Below are positions 23,334 to 31,052 of a stretch of 34,129 nucleotides of DNA, piece after piece; the first letter of the stretch is position 1, and the number at the start of each line of letters is the position of its first letter. Below the pieces are notes generated by a model. It was not told the origin of the DNA, ran no database searches, and worked only from the letters and a program-made list of their open reading frames with translations. The stretch is from an uncultured Clostridium sp. GTDB lineage: Bacteria > Bacillota > Clostridia > Oscillospirales > Oscillospiraceae. The position numbers were made by a program, and so were the translations under genes. Location: the NCBI GenBank assembly GCA_904420465.1, contig CAJFVL010000029.1, positions 1 to 34,129 on the forward strand. The letters run 5' to 3'.

Positions 23334-24113
23334 ATGAGAACATTTGCAATCGTCAACCGCAAGGGCGGAGTGGGCAAGACCACCAACGCCGTCAACCTGG
23401 CCTACGTTCTGGCCACCAGCTGCCATCTACGGGTGCTGCTGGTGGACGCGGACGGCCAGGCCAACGCCACCCAGATCCTGCTCCCCCGTGGGGAGTACGC
23501 CGGGCTGGGGGCCCTGCTCCGGGGCTACGCCATCTGTTACGACGAGCTCACCGTACATACCGACGTGGACGGCCTGGATGTGCTGCCGGCGGCGGAGGAC
23601 CTGTGGGCCCTGGACCTGGAGGCCGCCGGGGGAGACCGGGGCCGGTGCTACCGGGCACTCCGGGACATGCGGGAGGCCATGGAGGAGGACGACGCCTACG
23701 ATGTGATGGTCATCGACTGCCCGCCCAATCTGTCCGCCGCCTGCGTTTCCGCCATCTTGGCCAGCGACGCCATTATCATCCCGGTGTTGTCCGACGCCTG
23801 CTCCGCCACCGGGGTGGCCGACCTGGTGGACCAGATCGCCAGCCTGCGCTCCCTCCACCCGGCCCTGCGGGTGGCCGGAGTGCTGGTGAACCAGTGGCAC
23901 CGCTCCCCCGTGGTGGAGGACGCAGCGGCCTACCTCCGGGAGGAGGGGCAGGTGCCCGTCTATGACACGGTGATCCGCCGCACTGACAAGGTGCCCGAGT
24001 CCAGCTGGGCCCGGATGGCGGTCCAGCAGTGGAGTCCCTGGTGCTCCGCCGCCCGGGACTACCGGGCCTGGGCCGCCGAGCTGCTGGCAAAGGAGGGGAT
24101 GCAGCATGAGTAA
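23334..24113 (+). CDS. parA: ParA-family ATPase
   Basis: The 259-residue protein begins with the deviant Walker A KGGVGKTT. DADGQANAT and the Walker B VMVIDCPP follow, the set of ParA/Soj partition ATPases. No DNA-binding N-terminal extension is present (small ParA type). GAGGA lies 8 bases before ATG 23334. It overlaps the next gene by 8 bases, and that DUF3102 coiled-coil protein may be its partner. A partition gene suggests a plasmid-like phase or derivation. Confidence 0.92.
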   Translation: MRTFAIVNRKGGVGKTTNAVNLAYVLATSCHLRVLLVDADGQANATQILLPRGEYAGLGALLRGYAICYDELTVHTDVDGLDVLPAAEDLWALDLEAAGGDRGRCYRALRDMREAMEEDDAYDVMVIDCPPNLSAACVSAILASDAIIIPVLSDACSATGVADLVDQIASLRSLHPALRVAGVLVNQWHRSPVVEDAAAYLREEGQVPVYDTVIRRTDKVPESSWARMAVQQWSPWCSAARDYRAWAAELLAKEGMQHE

Positions 24114-25080
24114 GCCGGACCTGGGGCGGATCATCGCCCAGACCATAGCCCGACCGGCGGAGGGCCGGACCATCGAGGCGGTTACCGCCGATATCCTGGA
24201 GGCCAAGCGAGCTGGGGGCGAGGCCATCCTTACCATCGGCCGGTGCCTGATCGAGGCCAAGGACATGCTTCCCCACGGGGAGTGGCTGCCCTGGCTCAAC
24301 GAGCAGGTGGAGCTCTCGGAGCGGACTGCCCAAAAGTTCATGAAACTGGCCCGGGAGTGGTCAAATCCGAACACGTTGGCGGATTTGGGAGCGTCCAAGG
24401 CCTTGATGCTCCTGGCTTTGCCAGAGGGTGAGCGGGAGCAGTTTACAGCAGACCACAACGTAATCGACATGAGCGCCCGCCAGCTGGAGCAGGCCATCAA
24501 GGAGCGGGACGAGGCCCGGAAGGCCGCCGAGGCGGCCAAGGCGGACGCCTCCGCCGCGGAGCAGGCCCGGGCTAAAATGGAGGCGGACATGGCGGTGGTC
24601 AACGCATCCCTGGAGTCGGCCAATGCAGAGCGGGAGCAAGCAGACCAGGAGATTGTCCGGCTGGAACGGGAGCTGACCGCCCTGAAAGCCAAGCCCGTGG
24701 AGGTGGCGGTGGAGAAGGTCATTGACCAGGAGGCCATCGAGGCCGCCCGGAAGGAGGCGGTGGCCGGGATGCAGGCCAAGCTGGACAAGGCCCGGGAGGA
24801 TAAGGCCAAGGCCGACGAAAAGCGCAAAAATGCGGAGGCCTCGGTGGAGATTCTGAAAAAGTCCCTTGAGCGGATGGAGCACAGCGAGAAAAAGGCCGCC
24901 CTGGGGGCGGACAAGGACGCGGTCCAGTTCGAGGTGCTGTTTAACCAGGGCCAGGAGCTGGCCAACAAGATGCGGGGACTCCTCCTGAAGGCCCGGGGCC
25001 GGGAGGACCAGACCGCCGCCCGGAGCATGGAGCGGGCGCTGCAGGCCCTGGCTGAAGCGGTGGGGAGGTGCGCGGAGTGA
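24106..25080 (+). CDS. DUF3102 protein with long coiled coil
   Basis: The 324-residue protein has an N-terminal DUF3102-like region (about 20-110: EAILTIGRCLIEAKDMLPHGEW, then SERTAQKFMKLAREW), which looks like a DNA-binding helical domain. A long Ala/Glu/Lys coiled coil (125-280) and a short helical end follow. The position directly after parA, with overlap, suggests that it is the centromere-binding partner or a partition adaptor; this is inference. Function of DUF3102 is not established. Confidence 0.85.
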   Translation: MSKPDLGRIIAQTIARPAEGRTIEAVTADILEAKRAGGEAILTIGRCLIEAKDMLPHGEWLPWLNEQVELSERTAQKFMKLAREWSNPNTLADLGASKALMLLALPEGEREQFTADHNVIDMSARQLEQAIKERDEARKAAEAAKADASAAEQARAKMEADMAVVNASLESANAEREQADQEIVRLERELTALKAKPVEVAVEKVIDQEAIEAARKEAVAGMQAKLDKAREDKAKADEKRKNAEASVEILKKSLERMEHSEKKAALGADKDAVQFEVLFNQGQELANKMRGLLLKARGREDQTAARSMERALQALAEAVGRCAE

Positions 25081-25430
25081 TCCAGGAGGCAATCAGCAGG
25101 CTGCAGGAGCAGCAGAGCCGGGTGAAGGCGCGCTCCCCTCAGTGGATGGTGGCCCAGCAGTTGATGGATCTGGTCCGTGCGGAGCCCCAGTGCGGGGAGA
25201 TTCTGGCCCAGGATCTGGAGGTGGAGGCCATGTCCATCACCGAGGCGGAGAAGAAGATCAAGGCCTTTGCGGACAGTCACAGGACCGGGAATTTTGCCTG
25301 TGTCACCCCAGAGGAATCCGACCGCATTTTGCGGGAGTTTTACGGCCTGCCTCCTCGTTCGGGTTGGGAAGCGGACGATCCGGAGCCAGACGGGGGCCTG
25401 GGTCTGGACCTGGCCGACTTCTGGGGGTGA
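25077..25430 (+). CDS. PcfK/AcrIIA9-like protein
   Basis: The 117-residue protein shows QWMVAQQLMDLVRAEPQ, then MSITEAEKKIKAFADSHRTG, then ACVTPEESDRILREFYGLP. This layout resembles PcfK-like proteins, a family that includes the Cas9 inhibitor AcrIIA9. The match is by pattern, not close identity. The assignment is strengthened by the next gene, which is PcfJ-like, since pcfK and pcfJ are neighbours on the conjugative plasmid pCF10. GTG 25077 has GGAGGTG about 7 bases upstream and overlaps the preceding stop; GTG 25068 lies inside that site. Confidence 0.6.
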   Translation: MIQEAISRLQEQQSRVKARSPQWMVAQQLMDLVRAEPQCGEILAQDLEVEAMSITEAEKKIKAFADSHRTGNFACVTPEESDRILREFYGLPPRSGWEADDPEPDGGLGLDLADFWG

Positions 25431-25434
25431 CGGT

Positions 25435-27216
25435 ATGAGGGATGTACGCGGACTGATTCCCCGGGAGCCGCCGGAGGGCTTCCTGGCCTGGGCGGCCGAG
25501 ACCTTGGGCGGTGAGCTTGACACCTACGGGATGCTGTACGAGCAGGAGTGGGTGGAGGACTGGGGGCTGGAGACGATTCTGGACGAGTGGGCCAGGCCCC
25601 GGAAGCGCCGGATGGTGCGGGTGGAGTGCTCTTGCTGCGGGTACCGGGACCTGTACCACTACGGCAAGGTGTCCGGCTGGAAACGAAGCGGGTATGGTTT
25701 TGTTCTCCCGGAGAGCTATGCCGAGGTGGAGGGCGGCACGGTCTATGGAGACGGAGAGAATATCCTGTGTCCCCAGTGCAGGACGCCGGTGCTCATCCGG
25801 AAGCGGGCCAATGTGAGGCGGGAAGGATATTTTGTCACCGCCGAGGCCCGGGCCATGAGCGCCGCGGTGGTGGGGAAGGACAGACTCCTGGTCCTCACCG
25901 GCTGGGTGATCCAGCGGCGGACGGGGATCGGCGGCGGGAGCCGGCTGGAGGCCATCCCCAGCGAGGCCTATGTGTTTTCCACCGGCGAGTGCGCCCAGCT
26001 GATGGGCTGGCGCAACGGTTACAGCGGAAACGGCGGATATTTCGTGGAATACACCCGGTCCTGGCGGCAGCCCAAGGGCTGGAAAGAGCGGTGGCATCAG
26101 GAGGAGCACATCTTCGGCCTGACGCCGGAGCTGGTGGCGGCGAGCTGCCTGCCCCACTGCAAGCTGGACATCTATATGCAGCCGCGCCCCGGCGCGGAGC
26201 ACTGGCCGGTGCCCTATTTGCGGCTGTATCAGGAGCGCCCCAATGTGGAGGGCGTCCTGCTCCATGGCCTGCCCCGGGTGCTGGATGACCTGATCCGGAA
26301 CCACACCCAGGAGCACCAGTGGGCAGACAACAGGCAGGGCCTGCTGGAGCTGCCGGAGCTGGACTGGAACCAGACCCGGCCGGCCCAGATACTTCGGCTC
26401 ACTAAGGATGAGCTGCGCCTGGCCCGGGAACAGGACTGGGGGGAGCTGTTCTGGAGCCTGTTCCTCCGCAGCAGGGCGGCGGGAGAGATGCTTACCGGAC
26501 AGGACATCGTCAATGCCTTCTATCTCGGGGACGAGCGTGTGGCCGAGCTGCCGGGCCGGGGGCCGGTTGCCAAGAGCATCCGGTATCTGCTCCGGCAGTG
26601 CGGCCAGTGGGATGACACCTGGATTCCGGTTGAGCTGGAGGACGAGGACCCGCCGGCGGACGCCGAGATCCCGGACATCCAGATCCTGCTGGACTACTGG
26701 GACATGTCGGAGCGGCTGGGCCGGGACCTGACCAACGACCGGGTCCGCTTTCCTCACGACCTGATCGCCGCCCATGACGAGGCGGCCGCGCAGATGCGGC
26801 AGCGGGAGGAGGCTGACAGGGCCAACCAGTTCCGCATCCGCTGGCATCTGCTGAGACGATGGGCCTTTGAGGCGGACGGATTCATCATCCGGCCGGCGAG
26901 GAGCCAGCGGGAGCTGGATGACGAGGGAAACCAGCTGAGCCACTGTGTCAGCACCTACGGCAAAAACCACGCCGAGGGCAAGTCGGCCATCTTCTTCATC
27001 CGGCGGAAGCGGGCGCCCCAGAAATCCTGCTACACCCTGGAGCTGGATGAAAAGACCCTGACCGTCCGGCAGAACCGGGGACTGCGAAACTGTGCCCGTA
27101 CCCCGGAGGTCCGGGCCTTTGAGGAACTGTGGCTGAGCTGGGTTCGCTCCGGGGCGCCCAGAGATGAGCGGGGAAAGCCGGTGGTTTGCCGTGAGTCAAA
27201 ACCTCTTACGGCTTGA
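25435..27216 (+). CDS. PcfJ-like protein
   Basis: The 593-residue protein has a four-cysteine zinc-binding region near residues 64-123 (ECSCCGY and LCPQC). A long central region is without known motifs. The PcfJ signature is at about residues 495-550: ELDDEGNQLSHCVSTYG, then IFFIRRKRAPQKSCYTLEL and the QNRG loop. The conserved His-Cys pair in LSHCV suggests metal or catalytic chemistry, but the molecular role of PcfJ is unknown. ATG 25435 has GGGGGTGA just upstream; the frame is open farther left over the pcfK-like gene. The pair is probably one functional unit. Confidence 0.8.
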   Translation: MRDVRGLIPREPPEGFLAWAAETLGGELDTYGMLYEQEWVEDWGLETILDEWARPRKRRMVRVECSCCGYRDLYHYGKVSGWKRSGYGFVLPESYAEVEGGTVYGDGENILCPQCRTPVLIRKRANVRREGYFVTAEARAMSAAVVGKDRLLVLTGWVIQRRTGIGGGSRLEAIPSEAYVFSTGECAQLMGWRNGYSGNGGYFVEYTRSWRQPKGWKERWHQEEHIFGLTPELVAASCLPHCKLDIYMQPRPGAEHWPVPYLRLYQERPNVEGVLLHGLPRVLDDLIRNHTQEHQWADNRQGLLELPELDWNQTRPAQILRLTKDELRLAREQDWGELFWSLFLRSRAAGEMLTGQDIVNAFYLGDERVAELPGRGPVAKSIRYLLRQCGQWDDTWIPVELEDEDPPADAEIPDIQILLDYWDMSERLGRDLTNDRVRFPHDLIAAHDEAAAQMRQREEADRANQFRIRWHLLRRWAFEADGFIIRPARSQRELDDEGNQLSHCVSTYGKNHAEGKSAIFFIRRKRAPQKSCYTLELDEKTLTVRQNRGLRNCARTPEVRAFEELWLSWVRSGAPRDERGKPVVCRESKPLTA

Positions 27217-27424
27217 TCCCTGCACCGTGCCCTGCCGGGGCCTGTCCTGCTGCAACTGCTGCGGGGAGGCTCCGGGGATGCACTTTGTATGGCCCAGCGG
27301 GACACTCTGGAGCCGGTGGGACCGGAACTGCTGTTGGATGTCCCGGCTCAACAAGCCGCAGGAATGTATGCACCTCCAGGGTAAGACCCGGGAGGAGTGG
27401 ATGAAGGAGGGGACAGAGACATGA
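27191..27424 (+). CDS. Cysteine-rich small phage protein
   Basis: The 77-residue protein has clustered cysteines (CTVPCRGLSCCNCCGEAPG) and conserved tryptophans (FVWPSGTLWSRWDRNCCW), suggesting a metal-binding fold. No family is recognised. The start is uncertain: GTG 27191 or ATG 27164, both overlapping the end of the PcfJ-like gene. ATGA overlap with the next gene. Confidence 0.6.
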   Translation: MSQNLLRLDPCTVPCRGLSCCNCCGEAPGMHFVWPSGTLWSRWDRNCCWMSRLNKPQECMHLQGKTREEWMKEGTET

Positions 27425-27573
27425 TGACGGTCACGGTTCGGGTCGATGCCCCGCCGGGTACGGCGCAGGGGGTGAAGGAGGCCCTGGCGATGTTTCTGGA
27501 GCAGTATGGGGATGTGCGAATGGTCACCGTCCAGGAGGACGCCCCGGAACAGATAAAGATCGGAGAGGTGTAA
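27421..27573 (+). CDS. 50-residue phage protein
   Basis: The sequence MTVTVRVDAPPGTAQGVKEALAMFLEQYG has a beta-alpha pattern like a ferredoxin-fold fragment; no function is known. AAGGAGGGG lies 9 bases before ATG 27421, and ATG 27424 is also possible. It overlaps the previous stop as ATGA and ends 3 bases before the next start. Confidence 0.6.
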   Translation: MMTVTVRVDAPPGTAQGVKEALAMFLEQYGDVRMVTVQEDAPEQIKIGEV

Positions 27574-27576
27574 ACC

Positions 27577-27735
27577 ATGAAGGTGTTAAAACCCGGCGAC
27601 CCATGCCCCTGCTGCGGACAGCCCATCAAAAGCCGGGACCCGGATGTGCTGGAGCTGCTGACCCAGATCGCGCAGGAGCAGCGATTTCCGACCATAGAGG
27701 AAATTCAAGCGTGGAGGAAGGAGGGAAAACCTTGA
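27577..27735 (+). CDS. 52-residue zinc-knuckle-like phage protein
   Basis: DPCPCCGQPIKSRDPDVLELL carries a compact Cys cluster (CPCCGQPI), half of a typical zinc ribbon, followed by a helix. The ATG follows GGAGAGGTGTAAACC. Its stop overlaps the TTG start of the next gene. Confidence 0.6.
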   Translation: MKVLKPGDPCPCCGQPIKSRDPDVLELLTQIAQEQRFPTIEEIQAWRKEGKP

Positions 27736-28199
27736 CTCGGAACAGTGCGATTGACGCCACGAAAATCGGGGCAAACATGAGGGCGGCAAGAGAAGCAAAA
27801 GGGATCTCTCGCGCAGAGCTTGCCCGAAAAGTGAACATGTACCCCAGCCTGATCCGGTGCTATGAGAAGATGGAGGTCTGCCCGGGAGCAGACAAGCTGA
27901 TTTTACTGGCGAACGCGCTCGGGATCGGTCTGGATTCGTATGTTGCAGGAATCGTGGCCCGCACCCCGCCGAATGAGCCGCTGACGCTGGAGCAGCTGCG
28001 GGATATGGACGGGGAGCCGGTGTGGGTGACACCGCTTGGATTTTGGGCGCTGGTTATCGCAAAGCCTGGCGAGCGCGTTAAGCTGATCTGCAATGATGGA
28101 GAAATTGTGTATGCAGACAAAGAGATCGAGCTAGTCGGCCCAGTCTACCGCCGCCCGCCGGAGGGAGGGGATGGGACAGATGGCGACCATAATTTGTGA
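27732..28199 (+). CDS. XRE-HTH protein with C-terminal DMDGEPVWV domain
   Basis: Residues about 12-75 form an XRE helix-turn-helix (MRAAREAKGISRAELARKVN). A C-terminal segment begins LEQLRDMDGEPVWVTPLG. I recall that LR.MDGEPVWV segment from many small clostridial phage proteins of unknown function, where it usually occurs alone. TTG 27732 is chosen because GGAAGGAGGG lies 6 bases upstream and it overlaps the previous stop. It may be a late or accessory regulator, distinct from the repressor/Cro pair. Confidence 0.75.
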   Translation: MTRNSAIDATKIGANMRAAREAKGISRAELARKVNMYPSLIRCYEKMEVCPGADKLILLANALGIGLDSYVAGIVARTPPNEPLTLEQLRDMDGEPVWVTPLGFWALVIAKPGERVKLICNDGEIVYADKEIELVGPVYRRPPEGGDGTDGDHNL

Positions 28200-28413
28200 T
28201 ATGGAGTGCAAGCACCGCTCAAAGCGCAAAATGCGGAAATGGAGGCATAAGGACGGGCGCCCGTGCTATACATGCGGACTGGAGGCTGTGACGATCTCCA
28301 GGGCATTTGACTTTGACGGAGACATAAAGGCAGTAGCCGGAGAGGAGAACATGGCCCGGTGTGCGCATTATGAGCCGCTGGACGAGCCGGAGGGAGAGGA
28401 GGCGTCGAAATGA
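28180..28413 (+). CDS. Cysteine/histidine-rich small phage protein
   Basis: The 77-residue protein begins MATIICDMECKHRSKRKMRKW and has CYTCGLEAV and ARCAHYEP, a Cys/His set able to bind zinc. ATG 28180 has GGAGGGG 9 bases upstream; ATG 28171 directly abuts that site. No family is recognised. It overlaps the previous gene's end. Confidence 0.6.
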   Translation: MATIICDMECKHRSKRKMRKWRHKDGRPCYTCGLEAVTISRAFDFDGDIKAVAGEENMARCAHYEPLDEPEGEEASK

Positions 28414-28571
28414 ACATCCCGCAGGAATTTGAGGACATTTTCCGTGGCATTGCGCTGACAGATGGGGAGATCCGGACGCTGGTCTGGATCACTGGCTGGG
28501 AACGCCAGACGGTGGAGAATCTACGCTCCGCTATCCAGAAGGTTCGGGAATTTAGGGAGGAGGACACATGA
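28410..28571 (+). CDS. 53-residue phage protein
   Basis: The protein is MNIPQEFEDIFRGIALTDGE followed by IRTLVWITGWERQTVENL, helical with no known domain. ATG overlaps the preceding stop (AATGA) and AGAGGAGG lies about 8 bases upstream. Its stop overlaps the next ATG. Confidence 0.6.
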   Translation: MNIPQEFEDIFRGIALTDGEIRTLVWITGWERQTVENLRSAIQKVREFREEDT

Positions 28572-28741
28572 TGGACATTGAGAAGCTAATACACGCTGCA
28601 AAGGACGCGCTAGACGGTGCTATGGAGTTCTACGGCGTAGCCGACGACCACGACAACCCGTATATCGCGTTCCAAATTGGCGTTGCATGGGCGTACATCA
28701 ATGCGGCGATGGGGCTGGAGGGAGAAGACGATGGACATTGA
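28571..28741 (+). CDS. 56-residue phage protein
   Basis: It begins MDIEKLIHAAKDALDGAMEF, resembling the N-terminus of the next gene (MDIDKLIEAVKLCG), so the two may be related. GGAGGAGG lies 8 bases before ATG 28571; ATG 28568 is an in-frame alternative. No function is recognised. The last 11 bases overlap the next gene. Confidence 0.55.
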   Translation: MDIEKLIHAAKDALDGAMEFYGVADDHDNPYIAFQIGVAWAYINAAMGLEGEDDGH

Positions 28742-29186
28742 TAAGCTGATAGAGGCCGTGAAATTATGCGGCAGCACGCCGACAGTAGACCGGTGCAAAC
28801 AGTGCGCATTTTGGGCCGGAGGGGATATGAGCAGGTGCATCCCGAACATGACAGGCGATGCCGCCACCGCCCTCTCCACGCTCCAGGCCGAAAACGAGAG
28901 GCTGCGTAATGAAGCGGAAGGGATGCGGTCTAATTGGTATAAATCCGTCGAGGAGATCAAGAAGCTGCGGGCAGAGCTGGAGCAGGCGAAGCGGGACCTT
29001 GATGGGATTTGTGAGTACATTGATAGCGAAGGTTTTCTGAGAAAGCAGTTCTGCGAGAACGGAAACTCAGATTTGGAGCCATGCGTCTGCCCATCGCTGA
29101 AAGAGCATCCCGGATATATTGATTCGGACGATTGCGAAGGGTGCGACTATTTCTGCAATTCATGGCGCGGCCAGAAGGAGGAATGA
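28731..29186 (+). CDS. Cysteine-rich coiled-coil phage protein
   Basis: The 151-residue protein has an N-terminal segment with CKQCAFWAGG, a central coiled coil (TLQAENERLRNEAEGM and IKKLRAELEQAKRDL) and a C-terminal cluster of cysteines (CVCPSL, CEGCDYFC). It may bind zinc at both ends. Similar proteins in clostridial phages are annotated only as hypothetical. GGAGGGAGAAG precedes the ATG. Confidence 0.65.
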   Translation: MDIDKLIEAVKLCGSTPTVDRCKQCAFWAGGDMSRCIPNMTGDAATALSTLQAENERLRNEAEGMRSNWYKSVEEIKKLRAELEQAKRDLDGICEYIDSEGFLRKQFCENGNSDLEPCVCPSLKEHPGYIDSDDCEGCDYFCNSWRGQKEE

Positions 29187-29187
29187 C

Positions 29188-29466
29188 ATGGGACGATTAA
29201 CGTATAAAACCGTAGAAGGAGGCTGGGGCCTGAAGGGCTTGAGCTGGCAGGAGCTGGTGGCCCTGCCGCCCCGTGTGTACGGAGCGCTGGCCAAGCTGAA
29301 GGATGCGGAGGATCTGATTGATGACATTGGAGACCCGGCCAACGGGGAAAACGGAGTCTGTGAGCTGGCGCTGGAGACGCTGATAACGATGGGCAGCGAT
29401 GGGATCAATGCCAATATGGAGGGGGCAAGGGCATGGATACGCAAGAGATTCGAGCAGGTGACCTGA
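29188..29466 (+). CDS. Small phage protein of unknown function
   Basis: The 92-residue protein begins MGRLTYKTVEGGWGLKG and has LKDAEDLIDDIGDPANGE. No domain is recognised. AAGGAGG lies 8 bases before ATG 29188. The last 34 bases overlap the next gene. Confidence 0.6.
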   Translation: MGRLTYKTVEGGWGLKGLSWQELVALPPRVYGALAKLKDAEDLIDDIGDPANGENGVCELALETLITMGSDGINANMEGARAWIRKRFEQVT

Positions 29467-29957
29467 CAGGGGGCACAGTGCTGGTGATCCACCTGCCTGT
29501 CGGCAAGGGGGACGCTGATCTGCAGGAGATGCGGGACTATGTGGCTGAGTCTATTGACAAAGGCGTGCTGGTCCTTAACGCCAATACTGCCTATAAGCTG
29601 GAGCGTTTCCCGCCACTGGGCGGCGTTCTGGTCTGTACCGGCGGCATGGAGGCGGGCGGCGGCAGGCCTTCGCCCGGGGCGCTGCTGCGGGAGAGGGATG
29701 TGCCCCAGCTGTCCGCCCAGGCGGAGGGGGAGGAAAAGCGGCGGATTCTTCAGAGGCTGAAGGAGTACCGGGCGGCCAACGGACCGGGATGCCTGGAAGA
29801 GGTGTCCCAAAGGACCAGAACCAGGGGCGGAGTGCTCAGTGTCATGACGCTGCGGGATGTGCTCAATGGGGACGCCGTGCTGCCTGTTCAGGACTGGCGG
29901 CGGATCGGCCGGGCCCTGGACAAGCTGGCGCCGCCGGAGGTGCCGCCCGGTGAGTAA
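29433..29957 (+). CDS. Phage protein of unknown function
   Basis: The 174-residue protein has an alpha/beta N-terminal half (GGTVLVIHLPVGKGDADLQE, then DYVAESIDKGVLVLNANTAY). A variable Gly/Arg linker and a helical end (LRDVLNGDAVLPVQDWRRIGRALDKL in parts) follow. I do not recognise it. GGAGGGGGC precedes the ATG. It overlaps both neighbours slightly. Confidence 0.6.
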   Translation: MDTQEIRAGDLTGGTVLVIHLPVGKGDADLQEMRDYVAESIDKGVLVLNANTAYKLERFPPLGGVLVCTGGMEAGGGRPSPGALLRERDVPQLSAQAEGEEKRRILQRLKEYRAANGPGCLEEVSQRTRTRGGVLSVMTLRDVLNGDAVLPVQDWRRIGRALDKLAPPEVPPGE

Positions 29958-30111
29958 AATTCTGAAACAGGTCAGGGCGGGACGGCTGGTGGGCGCGGTG
30001 GTCTACACCACTCCAACCGCAGGGGATTCTCCAAGGGCACGGGCCCAGAAGCAGAAAGCCAGTACGGCCGCCCGGGAGCTGTGCAGATCTCCTCCTGCAG
30101 AAAGGCGGTGA
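29950..30111 (+). pseudogene. Possible N-terminal remnant of a Rep-like protein
   Basis: The 53-residue frame starts MSKILKQVRAGRLVGAVVYT. This resembles the start of the HUH Rep-like gene at 31053 (MSRAIKHITAGLLHIEVI), with a following basic stretch in both. It ends soon after, with no catalytic region. The most economical reading is a truncated second copy, interrupted where the SPFH pair now lies. It could instead be a genuine small protein. Confidence 0.4.
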
Positions 30112-30117
30112 ACCAAG

Positions 30118-30189
30118 ATGCTTCCAATCGCTACATTTTTTCTGATTGCAGCCATGATCCTGTTTTTGATTTTCTATTTTTTCTTGTAA
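30118..30189 (+). CDS. 23-residue membrane microprotein
   Basis: The whole product is one hydrophobic helix (MLPIATFFLIAAMILFLIFY plus three residues). AAAGGCGGTGA lies about 8 bases before the ATG and the stop is 13 bases before the SPFH gene. Its A/T-rich codons match that gene, not the upstream ones, so the two probably arrived together. Confidence 0.45.
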   Translation: MLPIATFFLIAAMILFLIFYFFL

Positions 30190-30202
30190 GGAGCAATGTA
30201 AT

Positions 30203-31051
30203 ATGAAGGTTATTATTTCTGCGGCCTGTGCCATCGTGTGCGCAATTTTCCTGGTCCTCTGCGTAGAGCGTGTTTCTGTGGGCAATGTAGGTGTCGTGTA
30301 TAGCGCCGGGGGCGTGGAAGATGAGGTGCTTACTCAGGGGTGGCACCTGATGAATCCCCTGAAATCTGTCAAGCAGTTTCCTGTTTCCCAGCAACAGTTG
30401 GTACTGAGCAATAATCCAGGGGACTACAATACTGAGGAGCACCAGGACTGGTCCATCGACGCGCCCGCGGACGGCGGAATGGTCAAAATTAATTTGACTG
30501 TGAATTATAATTTCCTGCCGGATCGGGTGGTAGAGGTATACAAAAAGTTCAATGGCATGAGTGGTGAGACCATTGTGGAGAGCCGGGTGCAGAACAGCAT
30601 CATCGCCTATGTGAAAGAAGTCACCCCTCAATTCTCCGTAATGGACATTTACAGCGATAAAAAGAGCGAGGTAAACGAAGCAATCACCAACTATCTCAAT
30701 GAACGGCTGACCGAGGAATACGGGATCAATGTCTCCAGCGCTCTTGTCATCGACGTACAACTGGACACCACGCTCCAGCAAAAAATCCAGGCCAAGGAGC
30801 AGGCCAAGCAGGACGTGGAAATCGCCGAACTAGCCAAACAGACGGCGGAGGCTCAAGCCGAGACGAACCGTGTCATTGCAGAATCCGAGGCGCAGGTCAA
30901 ACTGATTGAGGCTCAGGCCGAAGCGGATGCCAACCAAATTATCTCCGAGTCAGTCACACCCGAATTGATCCAGATGCTGGAGGCCGAGGCGCGGATGGAG
31001 CACGGTTGGGTTACAGTACAGGGCGCAGGCACTGTAGTCGCCGGGGGATAA
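30203..31051 (+). CDS. SPFH/prohibitin-like membrane protein
   Basis: The 282-residue protein has an N-terminal membrane anchor (about 3-20) and an SPFH/band 7 domain (about 22-190). The domain has VSVGNVGVVYSAGGVEDEVL, GWHLMNPLKS and SSALVIDVQLD. An Ala/Glu/Gln-rich coiled coil (about 195-255) and a short C-terminus (HGWVTVQGAGTVVAGG) follow. SPFH proteins form ring-shaped membrane scaffolds; bacterial HflK/HflC cage the protease FtsH, which controls lambda lysogeny. GGAGCAATGTAAT precedes the ATG. Lower GC than its surroundings suggests transfer. Confidence 0.85.
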   Translation: MKVIISAACAIVCAIFLVLCVERVSVGNVGVVYSAGGVEDEVLTQGWHLMNPLKSVKQFPVSQQQLVLSNNPGDYNTEEHQDWSIDAPADGGMVKINLTVNYNFLPDRVVEVYKKFNGMSGETIVESRVQNSIIAYVKEVTPQFSVMDIYSDKKSEVNEAITNYLNERLTEEYGINVSSALVIDVQLDTTLQQKIQAKEQAKQDVEIAELAKQTAEAQAETNRVIAESEAQVKLIEAQAEADANQIISESVTPELIQMLEAEARMEHGWVTVQGAGTVVAGG

Positions 31052-31052
31052 T

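Noticed and set aside
23150-23965. Long frame over the end of dnaB and most of parA as one gene
   Set aside because: Only its first 50 or so codons look native; the remainder is a Gly/Arg/Pro-rich shadow of parA. It is kept as an observation on the helicase tail, not as a gene.
23427-25523. 698-codon open frame on the - strand opposite parA and the DUF3102 gene
   Set aside because: The translation is Ser/Arg/Ala-rich low complexity. The + strand genes have clear families and ribosome sites.
25303-26970. 555-codon open frame opposite the PcfJ-like gene
   Set aside because: No domain is seen, and PcfJ signatures are on the + strand.
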